From a virus, in IMG/VR virus record IMGVR_UViG_3300047356_001164, positions 1-44,400 of that record: a stretch of DNA of 44,400 nucleotides; one strand, 5' to 3'. A model generated the notes under the pieces. The model did not search any database, had not been told where the DNA came from, and saw only the letters and a list, made by a program, of their open reading frames with translations. A program made the position numbers and the translations under genes. This document shows positions 18,744 to 27,542 of the stretch, piece by piece (position 1 is the first letter of the stretch; each line of letters opens with the position of its first letter).

Positions 18744-20086
18744 AAACAAAACAAGTTATAGATTCTATATCTAAGTCATTCTGTGCAGCAAAATGGTATA
18801 ATGTATCTATTTGGTTAGGAAACGGTAGAACGGCTTCTTGTCATCATCCACTTGCTCATTCAATCCCAAGACCTGAATTGGATAAAGATAAATCAGCATT
18901 ACATAATACTCAATTTAAAAAAGAACAACGTAAAAAGATGTTGGAAGGAGAAAGACCAGCAGAATGTTCCTATTGTTGGAGAGTAGAAGATGCAGCTGAA
19001 AAAGATAGTGGTATTTTTTCTGATAGAGTGTATCAAACACAAAGATATTCTGTAAAAGATATATTAGCAATAAAAAACATGCCATGGGATGCAAATGTAA
19101 ACCCCAAGACAGTTGAGTTGGCATTTGATAACTTATGTAACTTAGCTTGTTCTTATTGTAATGCTGAATTTTCTTCAACTTGGCATCAAGATATATCAAG
19201 AAAAGGACCGTATCAAAACATGAAAACCTCAGGCGGACATACATTTAAAAATACTGGTCATCATGCTATGCCATATGGTTCAAAGAATCAGAGAAACCCA
19301 TATATTTCAAAATTCTATGAGTGGTTTGAAGAAATCAGAGGAGGTTTGGATGAATTAAGAGTATCTGGTGGAGAACCTGCACGTTCCCCTTCATTTTGGC
19401 AACTACTTGAGATGTGTGATAATGAGACATTTGATTTTGCTGTAAATTCTAACTTGATAATGGATGATGATAGGATAGATACACTTATAGATGCAGCAAA
19501 AAACTTTAAATCCTTTGATGTTTATACTTCTGCAGAATGTATGGAGAAGAATCAAGAATTTGTAAGAGATGGATTTGAATGGGATACATGGGAAAGGAAT
19601 ATGTTTAGATTACACGAATCAGAAAACATACGTTCGGTTCACATTATGATGACAATATCTGCTTTATCTGTTTGGACAGTGGCTCCTTTTATGGATAAAA
19701 TAATTAATTGGAGAAAACAATTCAAAAATAAACAAGAATTCTTTATGTCAGTAAACATTTTAAGATTTCCATCATTTCAATCAGTAAATATTATAGCACA
19801 AGATGTAAAAAATAAATTAGCAGATGAGATTGAAGAAGCACTAAATAGAAATAAGGAACATATGATTGGTTGGGAAGCAAACCAATTTGAAAGATTAATA
19901 AAATATTTAAGAAAAGTGGATACTTCATACGAAGATACAGATACGTTTGATAACAAACATCATGATTTTAAAAATTTCGTAGAACAATATGCTGTGAGAA
20001 GAGAAATGCCGATTGATGAATATATGCCTGAAGAATTTCAAACTTGGTTTAATACAATAGATACAATAAAAGAAAATGTCAAATAA
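18722..20086 (+). CDS. Radical SAM enzyme with N-terminal twitch-type cluster domain (paralogue 3)
   Basis: This is a 454-aa protein. The radical SAM motif is NLCNLACSYC (C139, C143, C146), followed by RVSGGEPARS. N-terminal auxiliary cysteines are C21, C40 (SCHHP), C82 and C85 (ECSYCW). It has the same ALHNT signature as paralogues 1 and 2 but HSIPRPELDKD instead of HKIPLREL, and more divergence elsewhere. It is translationally coupled by overlap at both ends. Like its neighbours it should use S-adenosylmethionine to make a 5'-deoxyadenosyl radical in the anaerobic or reducing cytoplasm; what it acts on is not shown by the sequence. Confidence 0.8.
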   Translation: MSKPNSVKTKQVIDSISKSFCAAKWYNVSIWLGNGRTASCHHPLAHSIPRPELDKDKSALHNTQFKKEQRKKMLEGERPAECSYCWRVEDAAEKDSGIFSDRVYQTQRYSVKDILAIKNMPWDANVNPKTVELAFDNLCNLACSYCNAEFSSTWHQDISRKGPYQNMKTSGGHTFKNTGHHAMPYGSKNQRNPYISKFYEWFEEIRGGLDELRVSGGEPARSPSFWQLLEMCDNETFDFAVNSNLIMDDDRIDTLIDAAKNFKSFDVYTSAECMEKNQEFVRDGFEWDTWERNMFRLHESENIRSVHIMMTISALSVWTVAPFMDKIINWRKQFKNKQEFFMSVNILRFPSFQSVNIIAQDVKNKLADEIEEALNRNKEHMIGWEANQFERLIKYLRKVDTSYEDTDTFDNKHHDFKNFVEQYAVRREMPIDEYMPEEFQTWFNTIDTIKENVK

Positions 20087-21383
20087 ACTAAAAAATCCCG
20101 GAGATAAAGTATCAGAATCATTTTGTGTCTTACCTTGGATACATTTAAATACATGGCCAAATGGTAATGTATATCCTTGTTGTCTTACTGATTGGAGAGA
20201 GCCTGTTGGTCATTTAAAAGATAATACTCTTGAAGAAATATGGAATAACGGTAAGATGAAAGAACTACGAAAGTATATGCTTGAAGGAAAAAAGCATAGT
20301 AATTGTACAAAGTGTTATCAACAAGAAGATTATGGATTAGATTCAACGAGAACATCATCTAATAGACATTATGAGGAACATATACCAAGTATCACAGAAA
20401 ATACTTCCGAAGATGGACACAATGATGATTTTAAATTACTTTATTGGGATTTTAGATTCTCGAACTTATGTAATATGAAATGTAGAATGTGTGGTTCTTT
20501 CCTATCATCTAAATGGTTTGATGATGAGGTAAAGATATTTGGAGGTTCTGAATTACCACAAGCTATTATAAATGTAAACGATTATTCAAAAAAAGATATC
20601 AATTTATATTTAGATGAATTTATAGATGATGTAGAAGAAATATATTTTGCAGGTGGAGAACCACTTTTAATGGAGGAGCATTATTATATTTTAGAAAAAT
20701 TACTAGAACGTGGTAATACAAATGTTAGATTACGATACAATACTAATTTAGGATATCTTAAATTTAAAAAATGGGATAATATAGAATTGTGGAAACCATT
20801 CAAAGAAGAAAATTATGGAAATGTATCAATATTCGCATCAGTAGATGGTATTGATAAAAACGCAGAATATTCAAGAAAAGGAACTAATTGGAATACTATT
20901 GAATCTAATTTAAAGAGATGTATATCTGAAGATTTCAATATTCATATAAGTGCTACAACTAATATTTTCACCGTATATGAAATACCAGATTTAGTAGATA
21001 GAATGATAAAAATTGGATTACCTTACTATAACATACAATTAAACAATGTATTAACTAATCCACCATATTATCATATTAATATTTTACCAGATAATTTAAA
21101 AAATATTATAAAAGAAAAATACAACAATCATTTAAATAAGATGACTGATGATATGAGAACTGTTTTTAAACCTAAATACGATAGTATATTTAAATTTATG
21201 GATGAGCCTTATTCTTACAAAAAAGGTGTTGATGTTGAACTAATGCGAAGAGGATTTAAATTCATGACTAATTTATTAGATAAGGGTAGAGATGAAAGTT
21301 TTGTAGATACATATCCATACTATTCTGAATGGTATGAATCTATAACTGGTTATGAAAATATGAATTTAAAGGATATTTTTTAA
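20076..21383 (+). CDS. Radical SAM enzyme with N-terminal twitch-type cluster domain (paralogue 4)
   Basis: This is a 435-aa protein. The N-terminal domain SFCVLPWIHLNTWPNG...YPCCLTDW...NCTKC is the classic W-x-H, C-C, C-x2-C twitch/SPASM-like pattern moved to the N-terminus (C17, C35/C36, C77, C80). The radical SAM motif is NLCNMKCRMC (C132, C136, C139), with FAGGEPLLM. It lacks the CHHP/ALHNT signature of paralogues 1-3, so it belongs to a second subgroup with the next gene and the one at 24798. It begins 11 nt inside the previous gene. Its stop overlaps the next start as TAATG. Reaction unknown. Confidence 0.8.
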   Translation: MSNKLKNPGDKVSESFCVLPWIHLNTWPNGNVYPCCLTDWREPVGHLKDNTLEEIWNNGKMKELRKYMLEGKKHSNCTKCYQQEDYGLDSTRTSSNRHYEEHIPSITENTSEDGHNDDFKLLYWDFRFSNLCNMKCRMCGSFLSSKWFDDEVKIFGGSELPQAIINVNDYSKKDINLYLDEFIDDVEEIYFAGGEPLLMEEHYYILEKLLERGNTNVRLRYNTNLGYLKFKKWDNIELWKPFKEENYGNVSIFASVDGIDKNAEYSRKGTNWNTIESNLKRCISEDFNIHISATTNIFTVYEIPDLVDRMIKIGLPYYNIQLNNVLTNPPYYHINILPDNLKNIIKEKYNNHLNKMTDDMRTVFKPKYDSIFKFMDEPYSYKKGVDVELMRRGFKFMTNLLDKGRDESFVDTYPYYSEWYESITGYENMNLKDIF

Positions 21384-22645
21384 TGGAAGAAACAAGATTC
21401 TTATGTGATTTACCTTGGAAACACATTAGTGTTCACCCCCATGGAGTGTGCTCTGTATGTTGTGTATCTAATCATATGCATGGGCAATCTGCAGCAGCAA
21501 ATATTTTACCTGATGGTGGATATGAAAAAATAAACATTAGTGAAGGTATTCCAGCAATTATTAACTCAGATTCATTTAAACAAATAAGAAAACAAATGGT
21601 TGAGGGTGAAGTACCACCAGCTTGTAAAACTTGTCATGATGTAGAATTGGCAGGTGGTCGAAGTAAAAGACAGAAGGATTCTTTTTATATGACTGATGTT
21701 GATAAATCTACAAAACCAGATGGAACGATTTCTGTGGATTTAAGAAACGTGGAAATTCGATTAGGTAACTACTGTAACTTAAAATGTAGAAGTTGTAATG
21801 CAGAATCATCAACAAGTTGGATTACTGATTTTATGAAATTGAAAGATGAAGTAAACTTTCCAAGTAATTATGATGAATTACAAGAAAAAAAATATACTAA
21901 CTATGATTGGGTAGAAGATGAAACTTTTTATGATGCGTTGATATCTCATTCACCTATGATAGACCAATTACATATTAGTGGTGGAGAACCATTTTTAGTT
22001 CCAAAACACTTTAAGTTATTGGATAGATTAATTGAAGATGGATTAGCAGGTAGAATGAAAATATTTTATATCACAAACGCAAACTATGACTTTGAAAAGA
22101 TAAAACCAGCATTAGAAAAATTAAAACATTTTCAGTTTGTAGGTATTTCAATTTCAGTAGATGATTTTGGTGATAGAAATGATTATATTAGAAAAAACGC
22201 AAACTTTAAATTAACAATAGATAATATAAAGAAATTTATTACTCAATATAATGACCCTAATTTTTACTACACTATTACACAAACATTAAGTTCTTTTAAT
22301 TTTCTTTATATGGAAGAACTTACTCAGTATTTAGTAAAACGTGGTATATTCAAATTAGATGGAAGTGGTTTAATTAAGAGAGTAATTTCAAATCACGTTC
22401 ATGCACCCGAATATCAATCAGCAAATATAATACCAAAAGAAATTAGACAAAAAAAGTTAGATTCTATCAAAGGTTTATTATCTAATGAATTTTATGATGA
22501 TGTTGTTGGTAGATATTATAATGCAGATTACAATGGTGAAAGAGAAATTTTTATTGATACTACTGAAAGAGTAGATAGATTTAGAAAAGAAAAATGGAAA
22601 GATATATTTCCTGAATTAGATAAATCATTAAATCCGATAATATGA
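21383..22645 (+). CDS. Radical SAM enzyme with N-terminal twitch-type cluster domain (paralogue 5)
   Basis: This is a 420-aa protein. The N-terminal cluster domain runs FLCDLPWKHISVHPHG, then CCVSN, then ACKTC (C8, C26/C27, C81, C84). The radical SAM motif is NYCNLKCRSC (C131, C135, C138), followed by HISGGEPFLV. The later NANYDFEKI and ISISVDDFGDRNDYIRK segments correspond to the strands of the radical SAM barrel that hold the substrate in this family. The start overlaps the previous stop (TAATG) and the end overlaps the nucleotidyltransferase gene by ATGA. Substrate unknown; sugar modification is inferred from context. Confidence 0.8.
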   Translation: MEETRFLCDLPWKHISVHPHGVCSVCCVSNHMHGQSAAANILPDGGYEKINISEGIPAIINSDSFKQIRKQMVEGEVPPACKTCHDVELAGGRSKRQKDSFYMTDVDKSTKPDGTISVDLRNVEIRLGNYCNLKCRSCNAESSTSWITDFMKLKDEVNFPSNYDELQEKKYTNYDWVEDETFYDALISHSPMIDQLHISGGEPFLVPKHFKLLDRLIEDGLAGRMKIFYITNANYDFEKIKPALEKLKHFQFVGISISVDDFGDRNDYIRKNANFKLTIDNIKKFITQYNDPNFYYTITQTLSSFNFLYMEELTQYLVKRGIFKLDGSGLIKRVISNHVHAPEYQSANIIPKEIRQKKLDSIKGLLSNEFYDDVVGRYYNADYNGEREIFIDTTERVDRFRKEKWKDIFPELDKSLNPII

Positions 22646-23052
22646 AAGAATTACCAAAAAAAGGAATAATAGCAGGTAACTTTGATGTAATACATCCTGG
22701 TTATGTTTCTATGTTTAAGGAGATAAAAGATAATTGTGAAGAAGTTTATATACTTTTACACGATGACCCAACAATTGAAAGACCTGAGAAGAAAAAACCA
22801 ATTCTTTCAATAGAAGAACGTAGAGAAATGTTAGAAATGATGTTTACATATCCTATAATACTTAGTTATAATACAGAAGAAGAACTTTTATTCTTAATTA
22901 AAAGTATAAATCCTGATGTAAGATTCTTAGGAGATGATTATATCGATAAAGATTACACAGGTAAGAATTTATATATTCCAGTTCATTGGATATCTCGTTC
23001 TCATGGTTGGAGTACAACAAAATTTAAACAAGCTATTGCAGATTCATTATGA
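22642..23052 (+). CDS. Cytidylyltransferase-like nucleotidyltransferase (TagD/RfaE-C fold)
   Basis: This is a 136-aa protein. KKGIIAGNFDVIHPGYVSMF (7-26) is the N-terminal strand-loop-helix of the HxGH nucleotidyltransferase superfamily, close to glycerol-3-phosphate cytidylyltransferases and the C-terminal domain of heptose-phosphate adenylyltransferases. The usual H-x-G-H is H-P-G-Y here, so the second His is replaced by Tyr. The C-terminal SRSHGWSTTKFK supplies the ISTT-type phosphate-binding motif. Length is normal for the family. It probably activates a phosphorylated sugar or polyol with CTP or ATP for the transferases around it. ATGA overlaps on both sides show tight coupling. Confidence 0.65.
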   Translation: MKELPKKGIIAGNFDVIHPGYVSMFKEIKDNCEEVYILLHDDPTIERPEKKKPILSIEERREMLEMMFTYPIILSYNTEEELLFLIKSINPDVRFLGDDYIDKDYTGKNLYIPVHWISRSHGWSTTKFKQAIADSL

Positions 23053-24488
23053 AATTAGGAGTTTGTGTACCATATCGTAATAGAGAAGCTCATTTAGTAG
23101 AGTTCGTACCAAGAGTTGGTAAATTTCTTGAAGAGAGGGGTATAGAGTATTGTATGTACTTTGGTCATCAAACAGATGATAAGTTATTCAACAGAGGTGC
23201 AATGAAAAATATTGCAGCAGAACAAGCATTTAAAGATGGTTGTGATTATATTGTTTGGCATGATATTGATATGATACCAGAAGATGGTTGTGATTACTCC
23301 TACCCTACTGAAAAACCAAGACACATTGCTACTCAAATCTCACAAATGAACTATGAACTAAAATACGAAGAGTATTTTGGTGGAGCAGTTTTATTTACAA
23401 AAGAACAAGTTGAAAAAACTAATGGATATTCCAATGATTATTGGGATTGGGGAATGGAAGATGATGATTTGTTTTGGAGATGTAACTTAGAAGGGTATGC
23501 AGATGATACTTACATGAATTTTAATGGTAAGAATAGAGGATTTTTAAGATTCAATGGTAACTCATCTTATGTAGAAATACCAACAACACGAAAACTCAGA
23601 AATATTACTACACGAGAACATACTGTTTCTATTCTTGTAAGAGCAGAACAACAAGAAGATAAGGTTCCTATCTATTTAATTGGTGATGACGAAAGAAGAT
23701 TTGTAGAATATCCAATATTTAGAAGGCCAGGTTATGATTGGGGATTATCATATAACAACTCAAGAGCATATACTGCACAACTTTGGAGTAATAAAGGTAA
23801 ACACCTATATCAATGGATGAAACGATATGAGGGATTGTGGGCATGGGTTACTTTAGTTGTTGATAAAGGTAAAATTCATTTTTATATGAATGGAAAAGAA
23901 TCTGATGCACGATGGGGAACTGGTACGAAATCTCCCCAATTATATGAAGGGCATTTAAAAAGATATGGAAAAACTCCTTACTATTTAGGAACAACTACAT
24001 CTCTTGATGATAACAATATAGCTAAGTGGTTTAAGGGAGATATATCAGATGTAAGATTGTGGGATAGGGCTTTAACACCAGAAGAAGTTTTAGAGATACC
24101 AAAAACAAAAATAGATGATGGTTTGGTACTACATTACGATTTTTCAGATGGTACTCCAAAGGATTTAAGTGGTCATGATTCACATGGTATCATTCATAGT
24201 TGTGAACACTTAAAAGATGATATAAAAATTCCATATACAACGGTTCCTCATAGAGTTGCTGGTAAAATGTTTTGTTTAGAACATAAAGATGAGGGATTAT
24301 TAGATGATGGTAGTTCTGTTCGTTGGGCAAAGGGAGAAACAACAGCCAGAAATGAAAGAAGATATATAAGAAAAATGCAACAAGGTGATTGGGATTATAA
24401 ATCAGATGGTATGAATTCTTTAAAGTATGAATTAGTTAGTATTGAGGAAATATCACCTAAAGCAAAGATGGTAAATGTAAAATTATGA
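23049..24488 (+). CDS. GT7-like glycosyltransferase with inserted LamG-like domain (copy 3)
   Basis: This is a 479-aa protein. GT7 motifs: VCVPYRNREAHL (5-16), HDIDM (71-75), YFGGAVLFT (109-117), WDWGMEDDDLFWR (132-144). A LamG-like domain follows at about 162-400, with the typical VSILVRAE, AWVTLVVDKGKIHFYMNG and GDISDVRLWDRALTPEEV strands. The catalytic fold then resumes with CLEHKDEG (His412, the expected metal ligand) and DGMNSLKYELV (453-463). The LamG-like part is therefore inserted between the acceptor-binding motif and the C-terminal GT7 pieces. This is the best preserved of the three copies. The lectin-like part could hold the acceptor glycan; that is inference. Confidence 0.75.
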   Translation: MKLGVCVPYRNREAHLVEFVPRVGKFLEERGIEYCMYFGHQTDDKLFNRGAMKNIAAEQAFKDGCDYIVWHDIDMIPEDGCDYSYPTEKPRHIATQISQMNYELKYEEYFGGAVLFTKEQVEKTNGYSNDYWDWGMEDDDLFWRCNLEGYADDTYMNFNGKNRGFLRFNGNSSYVEIPTTRKLRNITTREHTVSILVRAEQQEDKVPIYLIGDDERRFVEYPIFRRPGYDWGLSYNNSRAYTAQLWSNKGKHLYQWMKRYEGLWAWVTLVVDKGKIHFYMNGKESDARWGTGTKSPQLYEGHLKRYGKTPYYLGTTTSLDDNNIAKWFKGDISDVRLWDRALTPEEVLEIPKTKIDDGLVLHYDFSDGTPKDLSGHDSHGIIHSCEHLKDDIKIPYTTVPHRVAGKMFCLEHKDEGLLDDGSSVRWAKGETTARNERRYIRKMQQGDWDYKSDGMNSLKYELVSIEEISPKAKMVNVKL

Positions 24489-24805
24489 AAGAAGTTTTCT
24501 TAGTTTATGATTTTGAAACTCCAAATGGATTTTTACCATTTTTTTATAATAAACAAACACTATCATCATATTTAATTAAATCACTATCAGAGCATATTGA
24601 TACTAAAAAACGATTTAATCTACATAAAAAAATAAAAACATTAGATTTAACAGAAAAAATGATGGAATCTAATAATACAATATATGTTATACCTATAATT
24701 AAACAAATAAATGAAAATACAGAACTTGAGAATATTATATCTAAAAAGTTATTAAATTATACTAAAAAATATTCTTGTTTTGAAATACTTTATATAAATG
24801 AATAA
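24485..24805 (+). CDS. Small protein of unknown function in the glycan operon
   Basis: This 106-aa, Lys/Ile/Asn-rich protein starts MKEVFLVYDFETPNGFLPFFY. I do not recognise a family. Its opening resembles that of the putative glycosyltransferase at 32027 (both read V-Y-D-F-x-T/S-P-x-G), so it may be a shortened relative or a shared N-terminal fold. The rest is predicted helical with a beta strand near NTIYVIPI. It overlaps the preceding GT7-like gene by ATGA and the following radical SAM gene by 8 nt, so it is almost certainly translated. No catalytic motif is visible. Confidence 0.55.
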   Translation: MKEVFLVYDFETPNGFLPFFYNKQTLSSYLIKSLSEHIDTKKRFNLHKKIKTLDLTEKMMESNNTIYVIPIIKQINENTELENIISKKLLNYTKKYSCFEILYINE

Positions 24806-25991
24806 TCTTAAATGTGTACATTCTTATAACGGATTACGAGTAGCAAACAATGGTACTGTTATGCCATGTTGTTATTACGATGAAGAATCACCACTTAAAG
24901 ATTTAAATGGAAACATTATAAAAACCCATACACATTCTATAAAAGAAATGATGGAATCTCCTGATAGAATTTCTTTAATAAATGATTTAGAATCTGGTAT
25001 CAAACATGAAGCATGTAAACGATGTTGGACTGATGAAACGAATAAAAATACAAGTAAACGAATCGAAGATAATGAGAGATTCGATACAGATTACAATAAA
25101 TCACTAAAATATATAGAATTAAATTTAGGTAACACTTGTAATCTTGCTTGTAGAATGTGTAATATAGGAGCAAGTATTAAATGGTATGATGACCACTTAG
25201 AAATATATGATGATGAAGGTGGTTTTAGAAAAGATAAGGATGGGTATAAAAAATTTGTAAAACAATTTTACAAAAGTTTTGAAGATGATTCAAGATTTTG
25301 GGAAGAATTTGAAAAAATATTACCACAGATATCTGCATTTGATATATACGGTGGTGAACCCATGTTAATGAAAAAGCAATGGGAAGCATTAGAGAAGTCA
25401 GTTGAACTTGGATATTCTAAAGACCAAGAACTACATTTAGCAACAAATGGAACAATTTTTGCTGAAAAATATTTTGAAATTTTAAACAAATTTAAAAAAT
25501 GTGTGGTTACTTTTAGTTTAGATGCAGTTGGTGATAGATTGGAATATATAAGACATCATGCAAAGTGGAATAATATAGAAACTAATGTTGATAAATGGAT
25601 TAATCATCCCAAAAATAAAAATATAGAATTTGATGTTGCTATCACAGTTACAAATCTTAATATTTATTACTTAGATGAAATAGTAGATTGGTGTATAAGT
25701 AAAAACTTGACACCATTTCTAATAGATGTATCAAGACCAGAATTTTATGCATCTTATAACTTACCACAATCGGCAAAAAATCTAATAAATAAAAAATTTG
25801 ATATATATTTATATAAACAAGAACTACCAAGTTTTATTTTAGAATCAATTAAAGGTTCTTTAAATAATATGAATAGTAAAGAATATGATATGGACTTGTG
25901 GTTTATGTTTAAGAAAAAAAATGGTATTTTAGATTCGAATAGAAAACAATCTTTTACAAATACATTTGAAGAATTAAATTCAGTTTTATGA
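24798..25991 (+). CDS. Radical SAM enzyme with N-terminal twitch-type cluster domain (paralogue 6)
   Basis: This is a 397-aa protein. The short N-terminal cluster domain is NLKCVHSYNGLRVANNGTVM, then PCCYYD, then ACKRC (C6, C24/C25, C73, C76). The radical SAM motif is NTCNLACRMC (C114, C118, C121), with DIYGGEPMLM downstream and VTFSLDAVGDRLEYIRHH later. It is separated from the five-gene radical SAM run by the nucleotidyltransferase, a GT7-like gene and a small unknown gene. It overlaps both neighbours (8 nt and ATGA). Reaction unknown. Immediately downstream are sugar epimerases, which makes a nucleotide-sugar substrate attractive but unproven. Confidence 0.8.
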   Translation: MNNLKCVHSYNGLRVANNGTVMPCCYYDEESPLKDLNGNIIKTHTHSIKEMMESPDRISLINDLESGIKHEACKRCWTDETNKNTSKRIEDNERFDTDYNKSLKYIELNLGNTCNLACRMCNIGASIKWYDDHLEIYDDEGGFRKDKDGYKKFVKQFYKSFEDDSRFWEEFEKILPQISAFDIYGGEPMLMKKQWEALEKSVELGYSKDQELHLATNGTIFAEKYFEILNKFKKCVVTFSLDAVGDRLEYIRHHAKWNNIETNVDKWINHPKNKNIEFDVAITVTNLNIYYLDEIVDWCISKNLTPFLIDVSRPEFYASYNLPQSAKNLINKKFDIYLYKQELPSFILESIKGSLNNMNSKEYDMDLWFMFKKKNGILDSNRKQSFTNTFEELNSVL

Positions 25992-26953
25992 CAAAAGTAC
26001 TCATCACCGGAGGAGCAGGTTATTTAGGTTCAGTAATTACAGAACTACTACTACAAGATTGGAGAGAAATTACAGTCTTAGATAATATGATGTATAATCA
26101 AACATCTCTTATCAATTTTTCTCACTATGATAACTTTAAATTTATAAATGGTGATGTTAGAGATAGAGAGTTATTAAAAGAATTAGTAATTACTCATGAT
26201 GTTATAATTCCACTTGCAGCAATCGTTGGATTTCCTGCTTGTGAGAGAGATAAAGAATTAGCAACTCAAATAAATTACGAGCACGTTAAGTTTGTTTGTG
26301 ATATTGCAAAAGAAAATAATAAACAGGTGGTTTATCCGAACACAAATAGTGGATATGGGATAGGAGAGAATGGGGAGTGTACAGAAGATAGTCCACTAAA
26401 CCCAATTTCCCACTATGGGAAAACCAAAGTTGAGGCAGAGAAAGAGGTTCTTGGGATAGGAGGAATCTCTTTACGTCTCGCTACTGTTTTTGGTACTTCA
26501 CCAAGAATGAGAATGGATTTATTAGTAAACGAATTTGTTTACAAAGCCCTAACAGATAAATCCATAGTATTATTTGAAAAGAAATTTGTAAGAAACTTTA
26601 TTCATATCAGAGATGTGGCATTGGTATTTAGAAAAATGATAAACCAATATGAACAATGGAGTGGTATGGTATTTAATGTAGGATTATCAGATGCTAATCT
26701 TACTAAAGAACAGTTGTGTGAAGCAATACAAGAACAAGTTCCTTCATTCCAAATATTTTACAACGATAATTACGAGGACCCCGATAAGAGAGATTATATA
26801 GTATCAAACGCTTTACTCGAATCGTGTGGCTGGAGACCAAGATATACCTTAGAAAAGGGTATAGAAGAACTTATTAAAACTTATACAATAATGATAAGTA
26901 ATTTAAGTTCCAATTATAGAAATGATTTTCCATTAGGTTATGGCATTAAATAG
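25988..26953 (+). CDS. NAD(P)-dependent sugar epimerase/dehydratase (extended SDR)
   Basis: This 321-aa protein has the Rossmann glycine motif TGGAGYLG (7-14), a D-x-R after the second strand (GDVRDRE), a Ser/Thr-containing NTNSGYG and the catalytic pair Y143 and K147 (SHYGKTK). Later, RNFIHIRDVA is the usual C-terminal substrate-domain signature of UDP/dTDP/GDP-sugar SDRs. It is a likely epimerase or 4,6-dehydratase supplying an NDP-sugar for the operon's transferases. The exact sugar cannot be told from sequence alone. The start overlaps the previous stop by ATGA, and the end overlaps the RmlC-like gene by 14 nt. Confidence 0.8.
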   Translation: MTKVLITGGAGYLGSVITELLLQDWREITVLDNMMYNQTSLINFSHYDNFKFINGDVRDRELLKELVITHDVIIPLAAIVGFPACERDKELATQINYEHVKFVCDIAKENNKQVVYPNTNSGYGIGENGECTEDSPLNPISHYGKTKVEAEKEVLGIGGISLRLATVFGTSPRMRMDLLVNEFVYKALTDKSIVLFEKKFVRNFIHIRDVALVFRKMINQYEQWSGMVFNVGLSDANLTKEQLCEAIQEQVPSFQIFYNDNYEDPDKRDYIVSNALLESCGWRPRYTLEKGIEELIKTYTIMISNLSSNYRNDFPLGYGIK

Positions 26954-27542
26954 AAGTATATTTTATAAAGAAAGAGATTGGAACGATTTCCATTTTTACA
27001 ACTCTGAGGTATTGGGTGGTGTTAAAATAATACAACCATCAGTATATCATGAACTTCGTGGTGAGATATCTACAACATATCATTCAGATTACTACGATAG
27101 ATTACTACCTGCAAAAGAAAGAAATGAAGGATTACAATTTAAACACGATAGATTTTCTAAATCAGATGAGGGAGTTCTTAGAGGATTACACTACGATAAC
27201 AAAACATGGAAACTTGTTTCATGTATGACTGGAAAGATTTATTTAGTGGTACTTGATGTTCGTGGTGGAGACCATGCTAAAAATCCTCAATATGGAAGTT
27301 GGGAAACTTATATACTTTCACCCTCAACCCAAACACAAGTATTAATACCACCAGGATTTGCTAATGGACATTATGTAATGGAAAAGAATTCTGTATTTTA
27401 TTATAAAATGGCGTATAGAGGTGAGTTTAATGATGTAGATAAACAACAAACAATAAAATGGGATAGTAAAAAGTTTAATATTGAATGGCCATGTACTAAT
27501 CCAATAATTTCTAAAAGAGATGCGAATGGAAAAGATTCTTAA
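26940..27542 (+). CDS. RmlC-like dTDP-4-keto-sugar 3,5-epimerase (cupin)
   Basis: This is a 200-aa protein. FKHDRFSKS (67-75), VLRGLHYD (79-86, with the likely catalytic base His84), KLVSCMTGKIYLVVLDVR and LIPPGFANGHYV (135-146) are the core strands of the RmlC family, which epimerises 4-keto-6-deoxy sugars at C3 and/or C5. Length is typical. It has an extended N-terminus with SVYHELRGEIS, in line with the usual xDxRGxF strand. It probably works with the neighbouring SDRs to make a deoxy sugar. It overlaps the upstream SDR by 14 nt and the downstream TPP-type gene by 23 nt. Confidence 0.8.
   Translation: MALNRSIFYKERDWNDFHFYNSEVLGGVKIIQPSVYHELRGEISTTYHSDYYDRLLPAKERNEGLQFKHDRFSKSDEGVLRGLHYDNKTWKLVSCMTGKIYLVVLDVRGGDHAKNPQYGSWETYILSPSTQTQVLIPPGFANGHYVMEKNSVFYYKMAYRGEFNDVDKQQTIKWDSKKFNIEWPCTNPIISKRDANGKDS

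Noticed and set aside
15956-25991. Radical SAM run as a ribosomal peptide (RiPP) maturation cluster
   Set aside because: The small neighbours at 14306 and 24485 have no leader/core layout and no Cys-, Gly- or Thr-rich core, and there is no peptidase or exporter. Kept only as an alternative.
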